Origin: Alternaria dauci
Taxonomy: Eukaryota; Ascomycota; Dothideomycetes; Pleosporales; Pleosporaceae
NCBI RefSeq assembly: GCF_042100115.1
Contig: NC_091279.1
Span: forward strand, 2,666,001 to 2,730,000
Reading direction: 5' to 3'
Length of the DNA: 64,000 nucleotides
Shown here: one piece after another, positions 49,617-60,222 of the stretch
Layout: every line of letters begins with the position of its first letter
Position numbering within the stretch: the stretch's first letter is position 1
Notes under the pieces: generated by a model
The model's input: the letters and a program-made list of their open reading frames with translations, nothing else
Told to the model about the DNA's origin: nothing
The model's database searches: none
Made by a program: the position numbers and the translations under genes

Positions 49617-52600
49617 ATGGCCGACCAGTCTGTCATGCACTACATGGTCAATGACCGGCCGACGTCGGCGCCGCATGATACAGAAGTCTACGACCAGGGC
49701 ATTGCTGTCTTGGAGGCACCCGGCAAAGACTCTGTCCAGCTCGGAGGCCTTCCCGACGCCCCTGACCGAGAGAAGCACGCCTGCTTCACCTGCAAAGAAC
49801 CAGGCCACAGGGCCAAAGATTGCCCCAAGAAGCTCGAACAGCAAGCGTGTTCCAACTGCGGCGAGGTTGGCCATGTCTACCGCGACTGTCCCACGAACGA
49901 GTGCTTCAACTGCGGTGGTCACGGGCACCTCTCCAAGCAATGCCCTAGTGAGCCAGCAGCAGACCAGGGCCCTAGGTGCAACGGCTGTAACCGTCTCGGC
50001 CACGTTGCCTCGGATTGCTTCTATCCCCAGCCGATCAAAACCCGCAAGTTTCGTGCTCCTAAGGAGGACGCCTCCAAGGAGGACGTCTCCAAGGAGGACG
50101 TCTCCAAGGATGGCAAAGACGAGCTTCCTCCTGCCCAAACCATGGCCCCACCACTGGATAAACCTAGCTTCACAACAAAGTTATTCACTCGGAAGATCCC
50201 TCACTATGTCTCCTCCGTTAGTGTAGAGATGGATATTTCCTATCCGAGCGACGACGCTAGTATCACCCTCCGTGGCCACGCTCATCGGGCAGCCTCCATT
50301 ACCCTGACAGCCCACAACATCGTCAACTGCACTGTACTTCCCATGAAGATCACCGATGAGTTCTTCACCTCAAGGGTTTCCCAAGAAGATGTTAAGCGAG
50401 CTGCTAGTAAGCTTGCACTCAGCGAACTAGGGATGCTCCTACACTTCCGCTTCGACCTCCAAACCGAACAACCTGACGGACAACCTCTGAACTCCCGCCC
50501 CCTCTACGGATTGGGGTTCTTCTCCCACCAGAACTTTGGGATCTTCGATGAAGTCATCCATCGTGCTCGCGATATCCTCGAGAATGGCGGCGAGGGCACC
50601 GTGCTGCACTTCTTCACGGTCGCCACAGAGTCAGCACAAGAGCGCATGGATACCGTGTACAAAGAGATGCAAGCTCAATACAAGAACGACCCGATTCTGC
50701 TCTACTGGAAGGACTGTCGTGTCAACCCTCAGACTGGCATGGAGATCTCTGTCGACAAGCAGCCGAAAGGATTCAAGGTCCCTCCCCAGTGGGCATTCCA
50801 GAACAACACACAGTACGTCACCGTGCACTACCAGAACCTTGTCCACGAACTGCGCAAGGCCGCCAAGCAGAAGGGTTTCGAGATCACCGACACCAAGATT
50901 ATGAAGGTTCGCGGCGGCGGTGACCGGTTATACTACGCCGAGCTCAGGGTACCAGAGGGCGCCAGCTACCGCGAGGGCGCCTTCGTGGACATCCAGTTCA
51001 GTCCCTACCAGGAGCAAGCGGACACCTGGCGATTTGAGATCAAACCGTCCGCAGGCATCACGCCCGCTAGCTACATAGGCGGCTTTCTCTACCGCCCTCG
51101 CTTGGGTGCATCCTTCGCCGAGCAGCCCCTGTTCAAGGAGGGCGTTCACTACAGCTGTGCATTTAACTATCGTACTTTGCCTGAAGCTGAAGAGGCATTG
51201 CGTAAGCTTCGCGGCATCTACGTCTTTGCTCGCTTGAACCCTGCCACCGTGGGAATCAAGCGCCAGATCAACGCCCTTAACCATTACTTCCGAGGCGGCG
51301 ATGCCTTTAGCGATGTCACTCAAATCCTCCACAACTCCTACCTTCGCTTCCCAGACGACAAGATCGTGGACTACTTCGCCGGCATGTTCGCGTATTTGGG
51401 AGACAACGGTGCTAAGGACAGCATCATGGAGCGTCTGAACCGCTCACTCCAACCCGACGTTTTGCAGAAGCTTCGCGCCCTTGCCGGTGGTGTAGCGCTC
51501 ATCCAAGGTCCTGGTGGCGTTGGCAAGACACGCATCATCGAGGCTCTGGCTGTTGCGCACTACGAGGCTCAACAAACTGGCGTTATCCATGGCCTTGGTC
51601 GCCTTGCTGCTTTCTGGGTCACGTCGCCGTTGAACAAGCAGCTCGACGACGCTATGCTCAGGATCTACACGGCCTGCCTAGAGCGACGGAAGGAGCTCAA
51701 GGCCGCTGGCATCCAGGCACGTTTCCCTATCGTAATCCGACGCCATATGAAAGAGACGGAGACAGCGGTTGTTCGCAAGGAGTCCGAAGCTGCTCGCAAC
51801 GTCCTGCTAAAGAACGAGAAGCCGCCCTACTTTGAATACATCGAAGAAGAGCACTTCACCAAGGACCAGCTGAAAGAGCAGGCAGCGGCTTACCAGGAGA
51901 AGTCCAGTGAAGACAGGCGGACCATGGCGTTCCTTGACGCACTGACAGTGGACTCGCAATTCCGCATCCTTCTTGAGACGTCCGAGACAAAGTCGTCTTT
52001 CACCGACAAGCGACTTCAGTTGGAAATGCTGTCGGAGGGTGCGTGGGTTCTGCGCCTCGCCGGAGTGCCGGAGCGTAATGCCGATACGAACGAGTTAGTG
52101 GTACACGAAATCGCCCAACCAAAAAAGTACCGCGATTTCCGTTTTCAGCTCGACCTCTATGCTTCAGGCCAAGAATTCGACGCCGATGACATGCGCCGAC
52201 TGACTGCTCTCACCAACGAGATCATTAGGGACCTCGCTCAACTGGCCGTAGCCATTGGCATGACCTCCGACGTAATCTCGCAGCCGCGTACTCATACGCT
52301 CGAGCAGCCGTATGCCGTTCATCACGACGAGGCTGGCAAGTCAAGCGAGTCAAGCACGCTCGCTCCTCTCGTGTACACGCACGCCTATAATAACGAGGGC
52401 CCGCTGATGGTCGAGCGCAAGGCCATAACACCCCACCTGTTCTTCGGCGATATCCATCAGCCAAAGCCTTCTGCTGCCGGTGGTTCGGAGGAACGTCACG
52501 TCTTCAGTGATCAGCAGGACCTACCTTTCTTCCATCGTGCGATGCTAGGCGGCTGTACCACTATTTACCTGCACACACAGTACCGCTTCAATTCCGACAT

Positions 52601-54023
52601 CAACGCTCTCACCAACCACATCCTTCCTCGTGGCCGTATGGAAGTGGCCCCCGGGGTAGATGACCGGGAAGAAAACATTCGCGCCATGGAGATCGCGATG
52701 GAGCAGTTCAACATTTCCTCCGGCCATCGCGTCATCTTCGTCAGCGTCAAAGGTAGCCACGACATCGTCGGTGCCACCAAGTCTCGCTACAACAAGGACT
52801 TCATTCCCTATACCCTCCGGGCCGTCTGCAAGATGATCGCTGGCGGGTTTTCTGGTAAGCAGGTCGCTATCATCACCCCGTATGTAGCGCAAGTTGCCGC
52901 TATCCGCTTCGTATTGGCTAGATTCATGGAGCACTTAGCCAATCAGGTTGACGAGGAGGAGCTGTTCAAACTTAGCGTCCAGCTGCGAGACGTCGAAGTC
53001 TTCACAGTCGACAAAATGCAGGGCGCCGAGAAGGAAGGTATTGTATTCGACACCACCAACGCTGGCGACCTCGGTTTCGTCAAGCATACCACACGAATGC
53101 TCCTAGCCGTTGGACGCGCGCGTTCCCTCCTCGTTATCGTTGGTAATCCTGTGAGCGTCCTCGCCGAATACACTGGTGCGACCGACAAGGACAAGCGGTA
53201 CGTCAAGCTCGCCTACTACAAGGTTTGGAAATGGTGCCTAGACCGAAAATCCGCCATCCAATTGCACGTTGATCCAGAATTGGCTCAAGGTTGGTGCGAG
53301 TTCAACCCCCCGTTCAATGTCGCCGAGCATATAGAGGCCTTCGCTGCGGGCTCTCAGGCCACTGAAGAGCCCATAAAGATGTTTCCCGATGCCAACTACG
53401 GACCTCTCCCCACATTTTCCACAGCCTCCCCCGTCGACGGTGATGGAATTGATTTCTATTCCGGTGGAGATGACTGGAATCGGGATGACGCCAAGGACAA
53501 GCCAAATGATGATGGGGTTCCTTTCTATTCCGGTGGAGATGACTGGAATCGGGATGACGCCAAGGACAAGCCAAATGATGATGGGGTTCCTTTCTATTCC
53601 GGTGGAGATGACTGGAATCGGGATGACGCCAAGGACAAGCCAAATGATGATGGGATTCCTTTCTATTCCGGTGGAGATGACTGGAATCGGGATGACGCCA
53701 AGGACAAGCCAGAGGGTGAGGATCACGCCGACGATGGTGGAGACGAAGCCAAGGACAAGCCAGAGGGTGAGGATCACGCCGACGATGGTGGAGACGAAGC
53801 CAAGGACAAGCCAGAGGGTGAGGATCATGCCGACGATGGTGGAGACGAAGCCAAGGACAAGCCAGAGGGTGAGGATCACGCCGACGATGGTGGAGACGAA
53901 GCCAAGGACAAGCCAGAGGGTGAGGATCACGCTGACGATGATGAGGATCACGCCGGCAATGATGAGGGTCACGGTGGAGATCAGTGCAGCAACGTAGCAC
54001 ACGACTGGAACCAGTACGATTGA
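49617..54023 (+). CDS. Gene F, copy 2 (zinc-knuckle helicase)
   Basis: 1468 aa, twelve fewer than copy 1. The difference is wholly in the tail: two 23-codon units fewer and two 17-codon units more (repeats at about 53442-53945). The helicase core and zinc knuckles are unchanged. Confidence 0.88.
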   Translation: MADQSVMHYMVNDRPTSAPHDTEVYDQGIAVLEAPGKDSVQLGGLPDAPDREKHACFTCKEPGHRAKDCPKKLEQQACSNCGEVGHVYRDCPTNECFNCGGHGHLSKQCPSEPAADQGPRCNGCNRLGHVASDCFYPQPIKTRKFRAPKEDASKEDVSKEDVSKDGKDELPPAQTMAPPLDKPSFTTKLFTRKIPHYVSSVSVEMDISYPSDDASITLRGHAHRAASITLTAHNIVNCTVLPMKITDEFFTSRVSQEDVKRAASKLALSELGMLLHFRFDLQTEQPDGQPLNSRPLYGLGFFSHQNFGIFDEVIHRARDILENGGEGTVLHFFTVATESAQERMDTVYKEMQAQYKNDPILLYWKDCRVNPQTGMEISVDKQPKGFKVPPQWAFQNNTQYVTVHYQNLVHELRKAAKQKGFEITDTKIMKVRGGGDRLYYAELRVPEGASYREGAFVDIQFSPYQEQADTWRFEIKPSAGITPASYIGGFLYRPRLGASFAEQPLFKEGVHYSCAFNYRTLPEAEEALRKLRGIYVFARLNPATVGIKRQINALNHYFRGGDAFSDVTQILHNSYLRFPDDKIVDYFAGMFAYLGDNGAKDSIMERLNRSLQPDVLQKLRALAGGVALIQGPGGVGKTRIIEALAVAHYEAQQTGVIHGLGRLAAFWVTSPLNKQLDDAMLRIYTACLERRKELKAAGIQARFPIVIRRHMKETETAVVRKESEAARNVLLKNEKPPYFEYIEEEHFTKDQLKEQAAAYQEKSSEDRRTMAFLDALTVDSQFRILLETSETKSSFTDKRLQLEMLSEGAWVLRLAGVPERNADTNELVVHEIAQPKKYRDFRFQLDLYASGQEFDADDMRRLTALTNEIIRDLAQLAVAIGMTSDVISQPRTHTLEQPYAVHHDEAGKSSESSTLAPLVYTHAYNNEGPLMVERKAITPHLFFGDIHQPKPSAAGGSEERHVFSDQQDLPFFHRAMLGGCTTIYLHTQYRFNSDINALTNHILPRGRMEVAPGVDDREENIRAMEIAMEQFNISSGHRVIFVSVKGSHDIVGATKSRYNKDFIPYTLRAVCKMIAGGFSGKQVAIITPYVAQVAAIRFVLARFMEHLANQVDEEELFKLSVQLRDVEVFTVDKMQGAEKEGIVFDTTNAGDLGFVKHTTRMLLAVGRARSLLVIVGNPVSVLAEYTGATDKDKRYVKLAYYKVWKWCLDRKSAIQLHVDPELAQGWCEFNPPFNVAEHIEAFAAGSQATEEPIKMFPDANYGPLPTFSTASPVDGDGIDFYSGGDDWNRDDAKDKPNDDGVPFYSGGDDWNRDDAKDKPNDDGVPFYSGGDDWNRDDAKDKPNDDGIPFYSGGDDWNRDDAKDKPEGEDHADDGGDEAKDKPEGEDHADDGGDEAKDKPEGEDHADDGGDEAKDKPEGEDHADDGGDEAKDKPEGEDHADDDEDHAGNDEGHGGDQCSNVAHDWNQYD

Positions 54024-54578
54024 AAAGGTTCTAGAGACGCTGGAGGTGATTTGGAGATCAAGGAAGACAAGCCTCCCAGTAGGATAGTGTGGGACTAGGC
54101 TAATATCGATCTCTTCTTGTTCTTTGAAAGCCAGTACGTAGTAATGAAGAGAAGTAGTAGAGTAAGAGTTTATGCGCTTACTCTATTCCTCTTAAAGTGA
54201 TAATACACTGTATCAAAATAATAAACGTGCTGGTAAAAGACGCAAGCACAACACTGTTGAAAGACACTGTAATAAATCGCGGTAAAGGTGTGTTTCCTAA
54301 ACACCTTGAGTTCACCGTATGCAGCTGTATATGTTTGACAATAGATGGGTTGGAAGTAAAGCCCTGAACTTCAAGCGGTTCTGGAGAGTTGCGGCTACGT
54401 TGGGGAGAAGAGGAGTTAAGGCAGAAGAGGATTTTGGAGGAGAAGTAATAATATACTGTATGTAGAACTTATACGGGTGTATAAAGCTGTAATATGTAGT
54501 ATAGTAAGGTACAATAGGTGGTACAATAGTTGGTAATATGTACTATAGTATGTTGTATTATACATTACGATATATCAC

Positions 54579-55608
54579 GGTTGATGTTGCAGCAAGTTGA
54601 GGTTCATGTTGCAGCAAGTTGCGGTTGATGTTGCAGTAAGTTGCGGTTAATGTTGCAGCAAGTTGAGGTTCATGTTGCAGCAAGTTGCGGTTAATGTTGC
54701 AGCAAGTTGCGGTTGATGTTGCCGCAAGTTGAGGTTCATATTACAGCAAGTTGCGGTTAATGTTACAGCAAGTTGCAGTTAATGTTGCAGCAAGTTGAGG
54801 TTCATGTTGCAGCAAGTTGCGGTTGATGTTGCAGCAAGTTGAGGTTCATGTTGCAGCAAGTTGCGGTTGATGTTGCAGTAAGTTGCGGTTAATGTTGCAG
54901 CAAGTTGAGGTTCATGTTGCAGCAAGTTGCGGTTAATGTTGCAGCAAGTTGCGGTTGATGTTGCCGCAAGTTGAGGTTCATATTACAGCAAGTTGCGGTT
55001 AATGTTACAGCAAGTTGCAGTTAATGTTGCAGCAAGTTGAGGTTCATGTTGCAGCAAGTTGCGGTTGATGTTGCAGCAAGTTGAGGTTCATGTTGCAGCA
55101 AGTTGAGGTTCATGTTGCAGCAAGTTGCGGTTGATGTTGCCGCAAGTTGAGGTTCATGTTGCAGCAAGTTGCGGTTGATGTTGCAGCAAGTTGCGGTTGA
55201 TGTTGCCGCAAGTTGAGGTTCATGTTGCAGCAAGTTGAGGTTTATGTTGCAGCAAGTTGAGGTTCATGTTGCAGCAAGTTGAGGTTTATGTTGCAGCAAG
55301 TTGCGGTTGATGTTGCAGCAAGTTGAGGTTTATGTTGCAGCAAGTTGAGGTTCATGTTACAGTAAGTTGCGGTTAATATTGCAGTAAGTTGCGGTTGATG
55401 TTGCCGTAAGTTAAGGTTGATGTTACAGTAAGTTAAGGTTCATGTTACAGCAAGTTACGGTTTATATTATAGTAAGTTAAGGTTTATATTATAGTAAGTT
55501 AAGGTTTATATTATAGTAAGTTAAGGTTTATATTATAGTAAGTTAAGGTTTATATTATAGTAAGTTAAGGTTTATATTATAGTAAGTTAAGGTTTATATT
55601 ATAGTAAC
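54579..55608. repeat. 22-bp minisatellite with RIP gradient, copy 2
   Basis: About 47 units, more than twice copy 1. An 11-unit block (242 bp) starting at 54579 is repeated from 54821. A few partly converted units (CATATTACAGC) lie inside both blocks, so they were copied after the mutation. The far end grades into fully converted units as in copy 1. Confidence 0.9.
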
Positions 55609-56510
55609 TTTTAATAAATATTAAAGTTAGTATTACCTAATCTTTTAAAAATTTATATATCTATTAGTATAAATAGTTAGTAATCCTTTTACTATATCTT
55701 TAAAAAATATACTTTCTACTAAATATATTTATAATAATTAATTTTTTTCTTTCTTATTTATTATTTAATAATATTACTATAGAAGTAATAAAACTAGACT
55801 ACTTTTACTTTATAATAATAAAGTAATAAATAAAGAAAAAGTATAAAATAAAGCTAGTTAAATTAAATTTTATTTAAATAAGTAGAATAATAAATACTAA
55901 AGTAAGAATAAAGTTATTAAGTATTTAATTAAGTAATAAGTAAAGATAGTTTAAAGCTATATTAACTAAATACTAGTTACTACTAAGTAAGACTTTCTTA
56001 TATTATCTTTATAAAAGAAATTTATACTACTATATATAAAACTTAAATAAAGATTAAGAATTTATAAAGTTTTACTATAATTAAGAAACCTTTTAAAAAA
56101 AGTTATTTATTTTACTTAACTAAGGGTAAGTATATAGTATATAGTAATATATTAAATAAGATTTTTTTACTTTTTTATTTATCTATATTCTTATATAAAG
56201 GTTTACTTAGATTTAATAACTTTTAACTACTTTATAAAAAGAAGAAAAGAGTATAACTTATATTTAAGATAAAGATATTTATAAAGTAAAAGAATAAAAT
56301 ATTTAATACTTTAAAATAAAAAATATTTTATAAAAATTTAGTATTTTTTCTTTAAGAAAAAAAAGTATAATAAAGTATTAGTAACTACTAAGTATAGTTA
56401 TTTAAAAAATAAGAAGTAGTTTTTTATAATTTATTATTTTATAATAACTAGTTACTTCTAATTAACTTACTATATAATAAGCTAAAGCCTAATTAGTTTA
56501 TTCCTTAATA
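55609..56510. other. AT-rich tail, copy 2
   Basis: Matches 30949-31850 of copy 1 with very few changes (for example C to T in a TATACATC word), then ends at TTCCTTAATA and joins unit 3 directly. Confidence 0.8.
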
Positions 56511-57637
56511 CTATAGAGGTAAACAGTACTACTAGTATAGGGTTAGAGGTAGGATAGTAGCTATAGGGGTCTACCCCTAGGGGTAAGAGAGTAGCTGTAG
56601 AGTTCTACCCCTAGGGGCGAGATAGTAGGCGTAGAGTGCTGCCCCCAGGGGCGAGATAGTAGGCGCGGGTTGCTGCAAGTTACTGCAAGTTGCTACCCCC
56701 GGGGGCGAGATAGTAGGCGTAGAGTGCTGCCCCCAGGGGCAAGATAGTAGCCGTAGAGTGCTGCCCCCGGGGGCGAGATAGTAGCCGTAGAGTGCTGCCC
56801 CCAGGGGCGAGATAGTAGCCGTAGAGTGCTGCCCCCAGGGGCGAGATAGTAGCCGTAGAGTGCTGCCCCCGGGGGCGAGATAGTAGCCGTAGAGTGCTGC
56901 CCCCAGGGGCGAGATAGTAGCCGTAGAGTGCTGCCCCCAGGGGCGAGATAGTAGCCGTAGAGTGCTACCCCCGGGGGCGAGATAGTAGCCGTAGAGTGCT
57001 GCCCCCGGGGGCGAGATAGTAGCCGTAGAGTGCTACCCCCAGGGGCGAGATAGTAGCCGTAGAGTGCTGCCCCCAGGGGCGAGATAGTAGCCGTAGAGTG
57101 CTGCCCCCGGGGGCGAGATAGTAGCCGTAGAGTGCTGCCCCCAGGGGCGAGATAGTAGCCGTAGAGTGCTGCCCCCGGGGGCGAGATAGTAGCCGTAGAG
57201 TGCTGCCCCCAGGGGCGAGATAGTAGCCGTAGAGTGCTGCCCCCAGGGGCGAGATAGTAGCCGTAGAGTGCTACCCCCGGGGGCGAGATAGTAGCCGTAG
57301 AGTGCTGCCCCCGGGGGCGAGATAGTAGCCGTAGAGTGCTACCCCCAGGGGCGAGATAGTAGCCGTAGAGTGCTGCCCCCAGGGGCGAGATAGTAGCCGT
57401 AGAGTGCTGCCCCCGGGGGCGAGATAGTAGCCGTAGAGTGCTGCCCCCAGGGGCGAGATAGTAGCCGTAGAGTGCTGCCCCCAGGGGCGAGATAGTAGCC
57501 GTAGAGTGCTGCCCCCGGGGGCGAGATAGTAGCCGTAGAGTGCTGCCCCCGGGGGCGAGATAGTAGGCGTAGAGTGCTGCCCCCAGGGGCGAGATAGTAG
57601 CCGCGGATTGCCGTAAGGTGCTGCCCTTGGGGGCGAG
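56511..57637. repeat. 34-bp minisatellite, copy 3
   Basis: About 31 units, the longest of the three. Blocks of A-core and G-core units recur in the same order, which suggests expansion by multi-unit duplication. A 318-codon minus-strand open frame here (56693-57649) is an artefact of the repeat. Confidence 0.9.
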
Positions 57638-57796
57638 AGTGACTAACACTCACCGCTAGACTTACAGCGGCCTATGCAAGAATAGACGGCTTCTCGCCTA
57701 CTTATACCTTGTGTAGTACCTCTCTATTGCTTTCTTACCTTCTCTTATCTCTTTTCCACTTACCTTAGTTTCTGTGTTCTTTCTAACAACGTTGCA

Positions 57797-60064
57797 ATGA
57801 AGCGCCCTCTAGCAAACGTTTTAACCAAAAACAGCAAACGGCAGCGTACGAATGATCCAGAGATTGAAGAGACAACTCCTATCCACGAACAAGCTGCGCC
57901 ATACCTACTCGCTATAGCGAAGTTTCCAATCGATGCGCTTAGCGCAGAATGGAGTTTTGGTGTCAATAGGTCTATTGACACAGCACACCAGCGCCGCCTC
58001 TGCGAGATCTTTAACGAAACTGGTATTCTTCGACGAGACCCTAGCCACCAACTGCAGATTGCCTGTTCTAAGGAACACGTAGAGCAGATGCTTCATCATC
58101 TGAAGGTGGAATTGCCAGCTCAGAGCACAGTTACTTCTGCCACGTTTGCGGATAAGGAAGGATTGGAATGGCCGTCGTTCAAGAGCTGGAAAAGCGTGAC
58201 TGGAGGGACAGCGGAACTTATTACGGGTCACCATCGTGTAGAGGCATTCAAAGAGTATCTTCGCCTTCGGCAGTTAGGAGAAGAGGAGAGGTGGTGGGTG
58301 TGCCGCATCTACGATAAAGGCGGGTGCCCCTTAACGCGCGTACTGTGAACAACAGCCCCTAACCTTTTTAGACACGCTACCACCAGACACTCGTGTTAAA
58401 CTTCGGGCGAATCGGGCCGATATTACGCTCCCTGACAATCATGGCCAGATATGGTCCGAGTTAACCAGCCTGTTCTGCACAAACGCCAATCTCTTTCAAG
58501 GCTCAAGCAAGTCAGTTGAGAAAGAGATGAGAGAGCATCTTCAGCTTAGTAGCCGCGTCAAGTTCCCAATACGGCGGCTAGTTACCCTGTGGAGAAATCA
58601 AAACTGGCAGCCCCTGCTTACGCGTTGGTGTTCTACCGCAATTGGGCAGGCAACGTTTAATCTCTCCACTTTTGAGTGGATGGCTAGTTGTCGGATAGAT
58701 GACGTATGTGTAACCCGCCGCCGAAATACTCTGACCTGTCTTGCTAATCTACTGTCTAGCATTGGTTCGCTGCGTTTGAGAACGTACTTCGCATCTCTAC
58801 ATCTATTCGAAAGCAGTATGGGGTTGACGCCAGTTTAGCAGACTGGAACACGCTAGCTAGCCTGCCCCAGGCACGAAGTCCCCATGACGTACAAGACCTG
58901 TTCTACCCTGGCGAGGAGTTAGACAAGGATCCTGGCCCTTCCCATACGCGCCGGCAGGGCTTCTTCCCAACTCTAAGCAATGAGGCCTACCATGCGCTAT
59001 ACTCCACTGTACTTTCAAAGCCCACACACACGTACACAAACATCCTCGCTCTCTTAAAAACCCCGAAGAAAGAGGGGAAGCTTATGAGGAGTATTATGAC
59101 CCACGTCAGCCAATGGGTAAACAGCGGATCCGCCAAGGTGTCTGACAGCGACAACAACAAACCCGCACTGCGGAAGTATCTAGTGCCCGTGCTGCAGAGC
59201 AGGCATGCCGGCCAGGCTGATCAAAAATCTCTTGACCTCCAACAAGAAGTACTGCAACACGTACAGCAAAATGCGGAAGCATTCACAAGCTCTATACTAG
59301 ACCGCTATATTGACGAGTACCCAAGTGCAGAGATCAAGAACTACGGCGCACGCTTCCAGCATAAGGTGTGGAGAGAACTGCTGTCAATTGTGACCAGTTT
59401 CACAGGGCCAACCTTGCACAACAAGCACTTGGCGTGCCTAATTCAAAGCGATACCTACATAGCGCGAACGCCTACAATCGCACAAATCGCGTGTGATGCT
59501 ATCTGTCAGGTCCCTGAAGTCGTCAACGAACCTGCGCTCCAGTCTACTAGGGCAGCAAACGACTTGCTAGAGACAATTCAGGTCGCAATCACTGAATGGA
59601 TGTCTAGACACACTCTAGAAGACTCTGATAATACAAGTCAAGAGGTTCCGCTGCCCGCAAGGCACTCTAACGCCGAGTCTAGCAGAGAGAGAGAGCTCAA
59701 TCTGACAGTCTCTGAAGCGGCACGTAGCGTTTCAGCACGGTCGAGTTCGGACCAGCTTACCCCAGAGCTAATTTCTCACCCCTCAACTGAGCCGCGCATA
59801 CCCAAGGCATCCCAGCAGACCAAAGTTCAAAACAGGGGGATTGAGGACTTGAGTCTAAGCGACCTTGCTGCAGCCCGAGAGAAACACCGTCAGAAACGCA
59901 CCCTTAGCGACCAGGTAGCTGTAAAGGGCAGTGCTTCTCTAAGCGAAAAGACCCGAAAGAAACACCGTAAGAAACACACCCTTGGCGACCAGGTAGCTGT
60001 AGAGGGCAGTGCTTCTCCAAGCGAAAAGACTCGACAGAAACAACGAGGGGCTTGGAGGAAGTAA
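57797..60064 (+). CDS. Gene A, copy 3 (ParB/Srx-like)
   Basis: Exons 57797-58319, 58372-58703 and 58760-60064. No difference from copy 1 seen, including the GC donor at 58320. Confidence 0.7.
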
Positions 60065-60222
60065 TCCGTATCTGACCCTAGCCCTAACCCAATAGACACT
60101 GTTCCTCTCCTCTTTCCTCTGCACTGGATATTGTGATTCTCGATCATCATCTATCGATCTACCCTACAAGATCCTCAGCCCTTAGCCAACGTACTATTTT
60201 ATATAATACTGTTCTTATCATC

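Larger units (their letters stand above)
32611..56510 (+). repeat. Tandem unit copy 2 (23.9 kb)
   Basis: Same gene order as copy 1. The front minisatellite is much shorter, the rear one much longer, and the 760-bp end segment with the 18-bp repeats is absent. Genes lie 24,125 bp (A and the start of B) or 24,146 bp (rest) beyond copy 1. Confidence 0.95.

Noticed and set aside
30479..55608. CRISPR-like arrays among the short tandem repeats
   Set aside because: Repeats are directly adjacent with no unique spacers, and the genome is eukaryotic by its introns.
32611..56510. Assembly duplication artefact
   Set aside because: The copies differ in several repeat lengths and point changes, and their junctions differ, which an artefact would not give. 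Long reads would settle it.
56693..57649. 318-codon minus-strand frame (and shorter ones in copies 1 and 2) in the 34-bp minisatellite
   Set aside because: Repeat period 34 is not a multiple of three, so all three frames read the same 34-residue pattern. Length follows unit number only; no sign of a gene.
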